DNA from: Acidobacteriota bacterium
GTDB lineage: Bacteria; Acidobacteriota; Thermoanaerobaculia; Gp7-AA8
NCBI GenBank assembly: GCA_003223645.1
Contig: QHVT01000036.1
Span: forward strand, 1 to 38,867
Direction of reading: 5' to 3'
Length of the DNA stretch: 38,867 nt
Shown here: piece after piece, positions 1 to 6,801 of the stretch
Numbering within the stretch: position 1 is the stretch's first letter
How the letters are laid out: the number at the start of each line of letters is the position of its first letter
Notes under the pieces: generated by a model
What the model was told of the DNA's origin: nothing
Database searches by the model: none
What the model saw: the letters and a program-made list of their open reading frames with translations, nothing else
Translations under genes and position numbers: made by a program

Positions 1-220
1 CGGGGTTCAAACCTCCACAGAAAAAACGACCTCTACGCGTCTTCAAGCAACGCCAGAGGTACCGCAGACTGGCCCGCCCTCGCAACTCCCGTTTGGTCAA
101 CGGTGGTCGTCAGCCGCCGGTGGTGCCTGCATTCTGCCTTCTGCCTTCTGCATTCCTGTCCCGTGCGCACGATTCTCTTCATGCGAAACCCGTCACGAGC
201 CGCAACACGCGCTCGTATCC
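1..220. other. no gene seen; short pyrimidine-rich tandem tract
   Basis: I see no convincing coding region before the end of rtcB. Positions about 128-157 hold a short tandem of CTGCCTT / CTGCATT heptamers, the same style of low-complexity intergenic repeat that recurs elsewhere in the window. Open frames here on either strand lack recognisable protein features. Confidence 0.5.
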
Positions 221-1609
221 TCATCCCTTGATCACCGCAATCGGCCGGAACCGCGCCACTCTCTTCGCGATCCCCGCCTGCGCGACGACGTCGATCACCT
301 GATCGATGTCCTTGTACGCCTCCGGCGCCTCCTCGACCAATCCTTTCGACGATCCCGCCTCGGCCACGATGCCTTGCGCGCGCAGTCGCGCGCGCAGTTC
401 GTCGGCATTGATCTCCTGCCGCGCTTTGGTGCGCGACATCACCCGCCCCGCGCCGTGGCAACTGGAGCCGAAGCTCTGTTGCATCGCTGCTTCGGATCCG
501 ACGAGGAGGTACGACGCGGTGCCCATGCTTCCTGGAATCAACACGGGCTGGCCGGGAAACGCTCGCGTCGCGCCTTTGCGATGCACGATGACTTCGCCGA
601 CGTCGGGGTAGCGCTCGACTTTCGCCACGTTGTGCGCGACGTCGTAGATGATGTCGATGCGATCGTCTTCGAGCTCGTGCAGCCAGGCGCGGCGGATGCC
701 GGCGGTGATGATCTGCCGGTTCGCGAACGCGAAGTTCGCGGCAGCGGACATCGCCGACAAGTAGTCTCGTCCCTCGGGCGACGCAACCGGCGCGCAGGCG
801 AGCTCGCGGTCGGGCACGACGATGTGGTGCGCGGCCATCGCCTTGGTCATGACGCGCAGCGAGTCGGTGGCGACCTGGTGCCCGAGGCCGCGGGAGCCGG
901 TGTGGATTTGAAAGACGATCCCGCCCTTGAAGATGCCGAAGCGCTCCGCTTCTTCTTCGTCGTAAATGGTCTCGACGCGATCGATCTCGACGAAGTGATT
1001 GCCGGAGCCGATGGTTCCGAGCTGATCGTGCCCGCGCTGGCGCGCGCCGGTCGACACGCTTTCGGGATCGGCGCCGTCGAGTCGTCCACCCGATTCGATG
1101 TGGCGCAGATCGTCCTCGTTGCCGAATCCCATTTCGACGGCGCGCTTCGCGCCGTCGCGCAGCACGAGGTCGAGATCCTGACCCTTCAGTCTGACGCTGC
1201 CGCCCCGGCCGACGCCGGACGGCACTTCGCGAGCGATCGAATGCGTGAGCTCGGGGATCAGCGGCCGCACTTCGCCGAAGGACATTTGCGAGCGCAGCAA
1301 ACGTACGCCGCAGTTGATGTCGTAGCCGATGCCGCCGGGCGAGATCACGCCGTCCTTCGCATCGATCGCGGCGACGCCGCCGATCGGAAAGCCGTAGCCC
1401 TCGTGCACGTCGGGCATCGCGATCGCGTACTTCCGGATGCCGGGAAGCGTCGCGACGTTGACGAGCTGCTCGAGCGAGCGGTCGCGCAGGATCGAGTCGA
1501 GCATCGCCTCGCTCGTGTACACGCGCGCCGGCACGCGCATGTCGGCGCGAAACGTGCGCGGGATCTCCCAGAGGTGATCGTGGATTTTCTCGAGATCAGT
1601 TTTCCGCAT
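221..1609 (-). CDS. rtcB: RNA-splicing ligase RtcB
   Basis: GTP- and Mn2+-dependent RNA ligase that joins 2',3'-cyclic phosphate (or 3'-phosphate) ends to 5'-OH ends in tRNA splicing or RNA repair; cytoplasmic. The 462-residue product carries the family signatures: MPDVHEGYGFPIGG (about 65-78), GIGYDINCG with the metal-binding Asp97 and Cys100, GSGNHFVEI (about 201-209), IHTGSRGLGHQ (about 235-245) and SCHGAGR around 383-389, whose His is the expected guanylylation residue. I start it at the ATG at 1609. The frame stays open for 60 more codons upstream, but those are translated palindromic repeat (Arg/Pro/Gly-rich) and do not belong to the family. It is the last gene of a minus-strand group behind archease, its known activating partner, so an RNA repair/ligation unit is likely. 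High confidence. Confidence 0.97.
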   Translation of the reverse strand: MRKTDLEKIHDHLWEIPRTFRADMRVPARVYTSEAMLDSILRDRSLEQLVNVATLPGIRKYAIAMPDVHEGYGFPIGGVAAIDAKDGVISPGGIGYDINCGVRLLRSQMSFGEVRPLIPELTHSIAREVPSGVGRGGSVRLKGQDLDLVLRDGAKRAVEMGFGNEDDLRHIESGGRLDGADPESVSTGARQRGHDQLGTIGSGNHFVEIDRVETIYDEEEAERFGIFKGGIVFQIHTGSRGLGHQVATDSLRVMTKAMAAHHIVVPDRELACAPVASPEGRDYLSAMSAAANFAFANRQIITAGIRRAWLHELEDDRIDIIYDVAHNVAKVERYPDVGEVIVHRKGATRAFPGQPVLIPGSMGTASYLLVGSEAAMQQSFGSSCHGAGRVMSRTKARQEINADELRARLRAQGIVAEAGSSKGLVEEAPEAYKDIDQVIDVVAQAGIAKRVARFRPIAVIKG

Positions 1610-1622
1610 CAGATGGTTCCGA

Positions 1623-1758
1623 GGAGAGCGGGCGTCCCGCGTCCGCCCCCGGGAGGCGGGCGGGACGCCCGCTCTCCTTAATACAGTTTCTCGCAAAATC
1701 GTGTCCGGATGCCGGCGTTCCCGCCGCCCCCGGGAGGCGGACGGGACGCCCGCTCTCC
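1623..1758. repeat. palindromic repeat family B, two copies
   Basis: Copy 1 (1623-1677) is a near-perfect inverted repeat: arm GGAGAGCGGGCGTCCCG, a central CCCCCGGG, and the complementary arm. Copy 2 (about 1711-1758) has the right arm intact and the left arm eroded. They fill the gap between archease and rtcB. A strong hairpin here could attenuate or process the transcript, but that is inference. Confidence 0.85.
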
Positions 1759-2157
1759 TTAGATGTCGAACACTAGCATCGTCGTCCACTCGTCGCCGGT
1801 CTTATGCACTTCGGCTTCGTGGTACGTCACGGCTTTCACGTCTTCGTCGAACGTTGCCGACGCGAATCCGCTCAGCGTCGCTTCGCACGAGGTTGCATCG
1901 AGGCGCGTGAAGTGCGCGGCGTCGAACATCTCGTGCGCGACGTGCGCGCGATGGAGGACTTCGTTGAGGAAGTCAACGAGGAGCGACGTCGTGTCGGCGG
2001 CTTCGTGCACAACCACGCTGTGCTCGACGCGCGTTTCGCCCGGCTGCGCGTGCATGACGGCAAACATGCCGCGCATCGCGTCGGCGAACAACTCTTGGAG
2101 CGACGAGGCGCGGACGCGCAGCCGCACGTCCGCAATGTGATCGATGATCTCGAACAC
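1759..2157 (-). CDS. archease, RtcB-activating protein
   Basis: Archease promotes guanylylation and multiple turnover of RtcB and alters its NTP specificity. The 132-residue product has the family's N-terminal Asp/His pattern (IIDHIADVRL, residues 4-13), the helix SLQELFADAMRGMF, and the characteristic end VKAVTYHEAEV...VFDI, giving the full usual length. The start is GTG at 2157, lying 3 nt after the TAG that ends the rhodanese frame (2161-2163). That spacing suggests translational coupling to the upstream gene. It is separated from rtcB downstream by two palindromic repeats. High confidence. Confidence 0.93.
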   Translation of the reverse strand: MFEIIDHIADVRLRVRASSLQELFADAMRGMFAVMHAQPGETRVEHSVVVHEAADTTSLLVDFLNEVLHRAHVAHEMFDAAHFTRLDATSCEATLSGFASATFDEDVKAVTYHEAEVHKTGDEWTTMLVFDI

Positions 2158-2160
2158 CGT

Positions 2161-2751
2161 CTACTTCAAGCCGGTGCCGACGGGATATCCGAGGCGGCGC
2201 CACGACTCGAAACCGCCGTAGAGAGCTTCGACGTTGGTGAACCCGTTGCGCTTGAGGATGAGCGCCGCACCGGCGCTCGATTCTTCGGCGGGTCACGTAC
2301 AGTACGTGACGATCGGTTTCCCTTTCGGCAGCGACGACATCTCCGTTTCGATGCTCGCCAGCGGAATGTTCATCGCGCCTTCGATGTGCGCGGTCTGATA
2401 GGACGCCGCCGGCCGCACGTCAATGACTGTCACCTGACCGGCCTTCATCTTCTCGCGCAAGTCCTCGACCGCGATGCGCGGGATCGACGCGTTCGATTGT
2501 TCCTGCGGAGGCGCGACCGAAACCGGAAGCGGCGTTGTGCCCGTCGCGCTGGTCGACGTCGCGCTGGTCGCGCTCGTCACCGGCGCGGGTGTCGTCATCG
2601 TCTCCGTCGTCGCGACCGGCGCGGGCGTTTCCACCGTGCGCGTCAGCGCCCAAACGACCAGCCCCGCCACGACCAAACCGCCGATTGCGAGCAGTGCGAG
2701 CGTGGCGCGGGAGGAGGAGGGCGGTGGTGGTGGTTCAGGTTTCTTCGGCAT
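2161..2751 (-). CDS. membrane-anchored rhodanese, candidate selenoprotein (UGA codon 153)
   Basis: Seen: residues 1-15 are a Pro/Lys-rich head, about 16-38 a transmembrane helix, about 40-88 a Thr/Ala/Pro linker, and 90-196 a rhodanese domain (VTVIDVRPAASYQTAHIEGA, then IVTYCT). Codon 153 is TGA (2293-2295). Reading continues in the same frame as PAEESSAGAALIL, GFTNVEALYGGFESW, RRLGYPVGTGLK and stops at TAG 2161-2163, 3 nt before archease. Rhodaneses of this type commonly read YCxCPxE, so TGA stands at the second Cys, giving C-x-U. A stem-loop fitting a bacterial SECIS follows the TGA. Known: rhodaneses transfer sulfane sulfur through an active-site Cys. Inferred: a selenoprotein anchored in the membrane with its domain outside. 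The alternative is a point nonsense mutation or base error. Confidence 0.72.
2260..2278 (-). promoter_or_regulatory. SECIS-like hairpin downstream of in-frame UGA
   Basis: On the minus-strand transcript a perfect 7-bp stem, GAGCGCC / GGCGCUC, encloses the five-base loop GGUGC. There are 14 nt between the UGA (2293-2295) and the stem, and 21 nt between the UGA and the loop. In E. coli fdhF the loop starts with GGU about 18 nt after UGA, so geometry and loop bases agree with SelB recognition. The assignment is inference from this fit; GC-rich coding DNA can form such stems by chance. Confidence 0.55.
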
Positions 2752-2779
2752 GCGCGGGTGATCCTACACTATTGGATTT

Positions 2780-2871
2780 GTGGTGACCGCTGCCCTCAGC
2801 GGTCACACGCCGCCATGGCGGCGCCAGCGGCGCTTCGCGCCGCCGCGACCGCTGAGGGCAGCGGTCGCCAC
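2780..2871. repeat. palindromic repeat family A, long form (92 bp)
   Basis: Outer arms GTGGTGACCGCTGCCCTCAG... and its reverse complement close the element. Each arm is itself a hairpin (GACCGCTG / CAGCGGTC around CCCT), and a third GC-rich hairpin (GGCGCCAGCGGCGC type) sits between. Related copies lie at 19748-19842 and 26394-26487, and 54-bp short forms lie inside two genes. It lies between the aminotransferase and the rhodanese. Confidence 0.92.
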
Positions 2872-2906
2872 ATAGTCGTCACTCCGTCGCCACATAGTCG
2901 TCACTC
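2864..2906. repeat. 22-bp tandem duplication at element edge
   Basis: GTCGCCACATAGTCGTCACTC occurs at 2864-2884 and again at 2886-2906. The first copy includes the right end of the family A element; the second runs into the last codons of the aminotransferase. It may be a duplication created by insertion or slippage next to the palindrome. Confidence 0.8.
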
Positions 2907-4109
2907 TCGCGCTACTCGCGACACAGCCTCCACCAATCTCTGCACGTCCTCCTCCGTCGTGTAGCACGCGCATCCGACGCGCAGCAGCGCGTCGACGTTC
3001 AATCGCTCGCACACCGTCGCGGCGTAGAAGTCGCCGCTGCTCGCGAACAACGCTTCGTTCGCTAACGCGCGCGCGACGTCGTCGGCGTGTATGCCGTCGA
3101 TGGTGAAAGAGATCGTGGGCGTTCGCGGGGCGGTGGGCGGCGGGCCGTACAAGCGCACGCGTTTCATCGTCGACAGCGCGTCCCACAACATCCGCGTGAA
3201 GCGCGCGCCTGCGGCGTGCGCGCTCCCGAAAAAGTCCGCGAGTTTTTCCCGGCGCGTCGCGCCATTGCCGAACGACGCGAGGAATTCGACGGCGGCCGCT
3301 GCGCCGGCGATGCCTTCGTGGTTTTGCGTCCCGGTCTCGACGCGCTCGGGTGCGTAGTCGGGCGCGGGCGCGAGTTTGGGAAACGGGATGGTGTCGAGCA
3401 ATTCGAATTTGCCCCAGAGGACGCCGATGTGCGGGCCGTAGAACTTGTACGCGGAACACGCGAGGAAGTCGCAGCCGATCTCTTTCACGTCGATGAGCGC
3501 GTGCGGCGCGTAGTGGACGGCGTCGACGAAGAAGAGCGCGTTTGCGTCGCGCGCGATCTTGCCGATTCGCTGGAGGTCGTTGATCGTGCCGAGCGAATTG
3601 GACGCGGCGCCGGCGGCGATCAGTTTCGTTCGATCGGTGACGAGGGATTCGAGTTGCTCGTAGTCGAGTTGTCCGCTGTCGCAGTTCATGCGCGCGGTGC
3701 GGACGACGATGCCGCGGTCGACGGTCAGCGCGCGCCACGCATCGACGTTGGCGTGATGATCGAGCTCGGTGACGATCACTTCGTCGCCTTCGTTCCACAT
3801 CCGGCCTAACGCGCGGCCGAGGTGGAACGTGAGGGTGGTCATGTTCGCGCCGAAGGCGATCTCGGTTGGCGATCCATTGATGAAATCGGCGACCGTTTCG
3901 CGCGCGGACAAAAGGATCGCATCCGTCTCCGCACTCGTCGGATAGTGCCAGTGCGTGTTGGCGTTGTGATGAAAAAGGTAGTCGTTCATCGCGTCCGCAA
4001 CCTGCCGCGGCGCCTGCGTTCCGCCGGGCGCGTCAAAGTACGCCACGAGCTTGCCGTTGTGCACGCGCGCGAGCGCGGGGAAGTGTTTGCGGATAGCGTC
4101 TGTGCTCAT
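2901..4109 (-). CDS. class V aminotransferase, cysteine-desulfurase-like
   Basis: PLP enzyme of the NifS/SufS fold, closest in appearance to the 'cysteine desulfurase-like, VC1184' group. Seen (402 residues from the ATG at 4109): the N-terminal YFDAPGGTQAP, TELDHHANVDAW, the cofactor Asp/His pair in FFVDAVHYAPH (about 196-199), and the Schiff-base lysine in SAYKFYGPHIGVLWGK (about Lys222). A C-terminal LRVGCACYTTEED supplies Cys residues where desulfurases carry theirs. The 21 codons upstream of 4109 are translated repeat and are excluded. It could desulfurate cysteine or act as a selenocysteine-lyase-like or beta-lyase enzyme; the sequence does not decide. A downstream rhodanese is a natural sulfur acceptor, but a 149-bp gap with a palindromic element separates them. 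Confidence 0.85.
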   Translation of the reverse strand: MSTDAIRKHFPALARVHNGKLVAYFDAPGGTQAPRQVADAMNDYLFHHNANTHWHYPTSAETDAILLSARETVADFINGSPTEIAFGANMTTLTFHLGRALGRMWNEGDEVIVTELDHHANVDAWRALTVDRGIVVRTARMNCDSGQLDYEQLESLVTDRTKLIAAGAASNSLGTINDLQRIGKIARDANALFFVDAVHYAPHALIDVKEIGCDFLACSAYKFYGPHIGVLWGKFELLDTIPFPKLAPAPDYAPERVETGTQNHEGIAGAAAAVEFLASFGNGATRREKLADFFGSAHAAGARFTRMLWDALSTMKRVRLYGPPPTAPRTPTISFTIDGIHADDVARALANEALFASSGDFYAATVCERLNVDALLRVGCACYTTEEDVQRLVEAVSRVARE

Positions 4110-4132
4110 TGCGCGCGCATTCTCGCTCAAAT

Positions 4133-4198
4133 GGTTGCGCGGTTGCGCGGTCGCGCGGTTGCTCGGCGTCACTGCTCAACCGCGTAACCGCGCAACCG
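4133..4198. repeat. GGTTGCGC tandem/inverted repeat
   Basis: Tandem GGTTGCGC units on the left face an inverted set (AACCGCGTAACCGCGCAACC) on the right, giving an imperfect 66-bp palindrome between the divergent aminotransferase and lysS genes. Any promoters for both genes must lie within or beside it. Confidence 0.85.
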
Positions 4199-4220
4199 AT
4201 TTGCTATCCTCCCGCTCCAC

Positions 4221-5723
4221 ATGGCCGAACAGTCTCTCCGGGACGTACGAATCGATAAACGAACGCTCCTCGAAAAAGAGGGAGTCCAGGTCCATCCCGA
4301 CCGCTTCGAGCGGACGCACACGATCGCCGAAACGATGAAGGCGACGGACGGCACGAAAGTGCGCACGGCGGGCCGCATCGGGCAGCTTCGCAAGTTCGGC
4401 AAGCTAACGTTCGCGACGCTGCAGGACCTCGACGGACACATTCAGCTCGCATTGATTCGCGGCGAGACGCCGAACTATGAGCTGTTCGGGAAAGCGGTCG
4501 ATCGCTGGGATTTTCTCGGCGTCGAAGGCGAGATGTATCACACCGACAAGGGCGAGCTGACGATCCGCGTCCGCGACTGGACGTTTCTCGGCAAGACGCT
4601 GCAGCCGCCGCCCAACAAGTACCAGGGCGTCAAGGACACGGAGACGAACTGGCGCAAGCGCTATCTCGATCTCGTCTCGAACGAGGAGACGCGCCAGCGG
4701 TTCCGCGTCCGGGTGAACGCTGTGAACGCGATCCGCGATTATCTGAACCGCAACCGCTTCACGGAAGTCGAGACGCCGATCCTCAACACGCAGCAGTCGG
4801 GCGCGCTGGCGCGTCCGTTCTTTACGCACCACAACGCGCTCGACCTCGATCTCGTCCTCCGCATCGCGCCGGAGACGTATCTCAAGCGCCTCGTCGTCGG
4901 CGGCTACGACCGCGTCTACGAGTTCGCCCGCTGTTTCCGCAACGAAGGCCTCGGCGCATCGTATCTGCAGGAATTCACGATGCTCGAGTACTACGCCGCG
5001 TACTGGAACTACGAAGACAACATGACGTTCACGGAAGGCCTGTTGCGTCATGCGATCCAGGAGGCGGTGGGCACGCTGCAGATCGAGCGCGGCGGACGGA
5101 CCATCGACTTCGCGCAGTCGTGGCCGCGCCTGCGACTGCGCGACGTGATCCTCGAGCACAGCGGCATCGACATCGACGCGCATCACGACGCCGACTCGCT
5201 GCGCAAGGCGATCTTCGAGAAGAAAGTCGAGCTCGAACATCCCGACGCCGGACGCGGAAGTCTCATCGATCAGCTTTACAAGCGCACCGCGCGGCTGACG
5301 CTGATCCAGCCGACGTTCATCGTCGGACATCCGGTCGATCTCTCCCCGCTCGCGCGCCGCAACGACACGAACCCCGACGCCGTCGATCGCTTCCAGCTCG
5401 TCGTCGACACGTGGGAAGTCATCAACGCCTACTCCGAGCTCGTCGACCCGCTCGACCAGCGGCGCCGCTTCGAAGAACAGGCGGAGCTGCGCGCGAAAGG
5501 CGACGAAGAAGCGATGCCGGCCGACGAGGACTACCTGACGGCGATGGAGTTCGGCATGCCGCCGATCTCGGGCTGGGGCATGGGCATCGACCGCTTCGTC
5601 GCGCTCATCACCGAGGCGCCGAATCTGCGCGATGTGGTTTGGTTTCCGCTGATGCGGCCGGAGGGGGAGGAAGGCGCAGAGGCGCAGAGGCTCACAGGCT
5701 CAAAGGAGAACGAGGCAGAGTAA
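4221..5723 (+). CDS. lysS: lysyl-tRNA synthetase, class II
   Basis: Charges tRNA-Lys with lysine; cytoplasmic homodimer. The 500-residue product has an N-terminal OB-fold anticodon-binding domain (about 50-150, VRTAGRIGQLRKFGKLTFATL) and the class II core: motif 1 region ETPILN, motif 2 YEFARCFRNEG, lysine-pocket residues in PTFIVGHPVDLSPLARR, and motif 3 GWGMGIDRF near 460-470. Length is normal. The final part after PLMRPEGEE (roughly the last 18 residues, AEAQRLTGSKENEAE) is encoded by the left arm of an interspersed repeat, so the original stop seems to have been lost and replaced. First gene of a synthetase group with pheS and pheT. Confidence 0.97.
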   Translation: MAEQSLRDVRIDKRTLLEKEGVQVHPDRFERTHTIAETMKATDGTKVRTAGRIGQLRKFGKLTFATLQDLDGHIQLALIRGETPNYELFGKAVDRWDFLGVEGEMYHTDKGELTIRVRDWTFLGKTLQPPPNKYQGVKDTETNWRKRYLDLVSNEETRQRFRVRVNAVNAIRDYLNRNRFTEVETPILNTQQSGALARPFFTHHNALDLDLVLRIAPETYLKRLVVGGYDRVYEFARCFRNEGLGASYLQEFTMLEYYAAYWNYEDNMTFTEGLLRHAIQEAVGTLQIERGGRTIDFAQSWPRLRLRDVILEHSGIDIDAHHDADSLRKAIFEKKVELEHPDAGRGSLIDQLYKRTARLTLIQPTFIVGHPVDLSPLARRNDTNPDAVDRFQLVVDTWEVINAYSELVDPLDQRRRFEEQAELRAKGDEEAMPADEDYLTAMEFGMPPISGWGMGIDRFVALITEAPNLRDVVWFPLMRPEGEEGAEAQRLTGSKENEAE

Positions 5724-5759
5724 TCTTTGAGCCACTGAGCCTTTGAGCCTCTGAGCCTG
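5672..5759. repeat. GCGCAGAGGCTCA / TGAGCCTCTG inverted tandem repeat
   Basis: The left arm (5672-5706) is built of AGGCGCAGAGG and GGCTCACAGG-type units; the right arm (5725-5759) holds inverted TTTGAGCC / CTGAGCCT units. The left arm is translated as the tail of LysRS and the right arm forms the 5' leader of pheS. Related units occur at 15941-16079. Confidence 0.85.
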
Positions 5760-5763
5760 ACGT

Positions 5764-6801
5764 ATGTCCACCCAAGACACCCTGAACGCGTTCCACTCCG
5801 AGCTCGCGGCCGCCACGACGCCCGAGCAACTGCAGGAGCTCCGCACCAAGTACCTCGGCAAGAAGAGCTACGTGAAGACGGCGCTGAAGTCGCTCGGCTC
5901 GATGCCGGCGGAAGAGCGGCCGGTGTTCGCGAAGGAAGTGAACGACGCGCAGCAGTTGATCGAGCGCGAGCTCGAGCAGGCGACGGAGCGTGTGGCAAGC
6001 GGCGCGATTGCGAAGCAGATCGAGAGCGAGTGGCAGGACCTCACGCTGCCGGGCATCGCGCAGGAGCGCGGGTCGATTCATCCGCTGACGCGCGTGCACG
6101 AGTCGGCGATGAACGTGATGCGGCGGCTCGGGTTCCGGCTCGAGGAAGGTCCGGAGATCGAGCTGCCGTACTACAACTTCGATGCGCTCAACATCCCGGA
6201 GAACCATCCCGCGCGCGACATGCAGGACACGTTTTGGCTCCCGAACAATCACCTCCTGCGCTCGCACACGACGACCGTGCAGGCGCGCGTCCTCGAGAAG
6301 CATCCTCCCCTGCCGATCAAAGTCGTCGCGGCGGGACGCGTCTATCGCAACGAAGCGGTCGACGCGACACACCTGGCGCTCTTCCATCAATTCGAAGGGA
6401 TCTGGGTCGAAGAGGGACTGACGTTCGGTCATCTGAAAGGCACGCTGCTGGAGATCGCGAAGTCGATCTACGGCGAGCATCACGCGTTCCGCTTCAAGCC
6501 GAAGTACTACCCGTACACGGAACCGTCGGCCGGGATGGACATGCAATGCACGGTCTGTCTCGGCAAGGACGACGATTGCCCCGGCTGCCGCGGCGCCGGC
6601 TGGATCACGATCCTCGGCTCGGGAATGATCCATCCCAAAGTCTTCATCGAGTTCGGCTACGACCACACGAGAGTCAGCGGCATCGCCTTCGGCATCGGCA
6701 CCTCGCGCATCGCGTCGCAGGCCGCCGGCATTTCCGCGCTGAAGCCGTTGTACGAGCAGGACCTCCGCGTGCATCGCGCGATTCATCGAGGTGGACTGTG
6801 A
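5764..6801 (+). CDS. pheS: phenylalanyl-tRNA synthetase alpha subunit
   Basis: Catalytic alpha subunit of the (alpha-beta)2 enzyme that charges tRNA-Phe. 345 residues: an N-terminal coiled-coil tRNA-binding arm (about 1-90), then the class II core with SIHPLTRVHE, the motif 2 region VVAAGRVYRNEAVDATH, HQFEGIWVEE, FKPKYYPYTEPSAGMD, a four-Cys cluster (CTVC...CPGC) before GAGW, and motif 3 around GIAFGIGTSRIA. Normal length. The start at 5764 follows directly after the repeat arm, and no clear Shine-Dalgarno is visible, so translation may rely on coupling or on a leaderless or repeat-derived leader. Its stop overlaps the GTG of pheT. Confidence 0.97.
   Translation: MSTQDTLNAFHSELAAATTPEQLQELRTKYLGKKSYVKTALKSLGSMPAEERPVFAKEVNDAQQLIERELEQATERVASGAIAKQIESEWQDLTLPGIAQERGSIHPLTRVHESAMNVMRRLGFRLEEGPEIELPYYNFDALNIPENHPARDMQDTFWLPNNHLLRSHTTTVQARVLEKHPPLPIKVVAAGRVYRNEAVDATHLALFHQFEGIWVEEGLTFGHLKGTLLEIAKSIYGEHHAFRFKPKYYPYTEPSAGMDMQCTVCLGKDDDCPGCRGAGWITILGSGMIHPKVFIEFGYDHTRVSGIAFGIGTSRIASQAAGISALKPLYEQDLRVHRAIHRGGL

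Noticed and set aside
374-1681. 435-residue open frame opposite rtcB, and similar long antisense frames opposite pheT (6783-8450), the GNAT fusion (9176-10552) and the PATAN gene (26583-28385)
   Set aside because: High GC gives long antisense frames; compositions are Arg/Asp/Val-rich without domain signatures, while the opposite strand encodes clear enzymes.
1610-1789. N-terminal extension of RtcB
   Set aside because: Translated family B palindromes; the family start is at 1609.
2293-2751. Rhodanese as a normal 152-residue protein ending at TGA
   Set aside because: It would lack the final third of the domain, which is present in frame immediately downstream.
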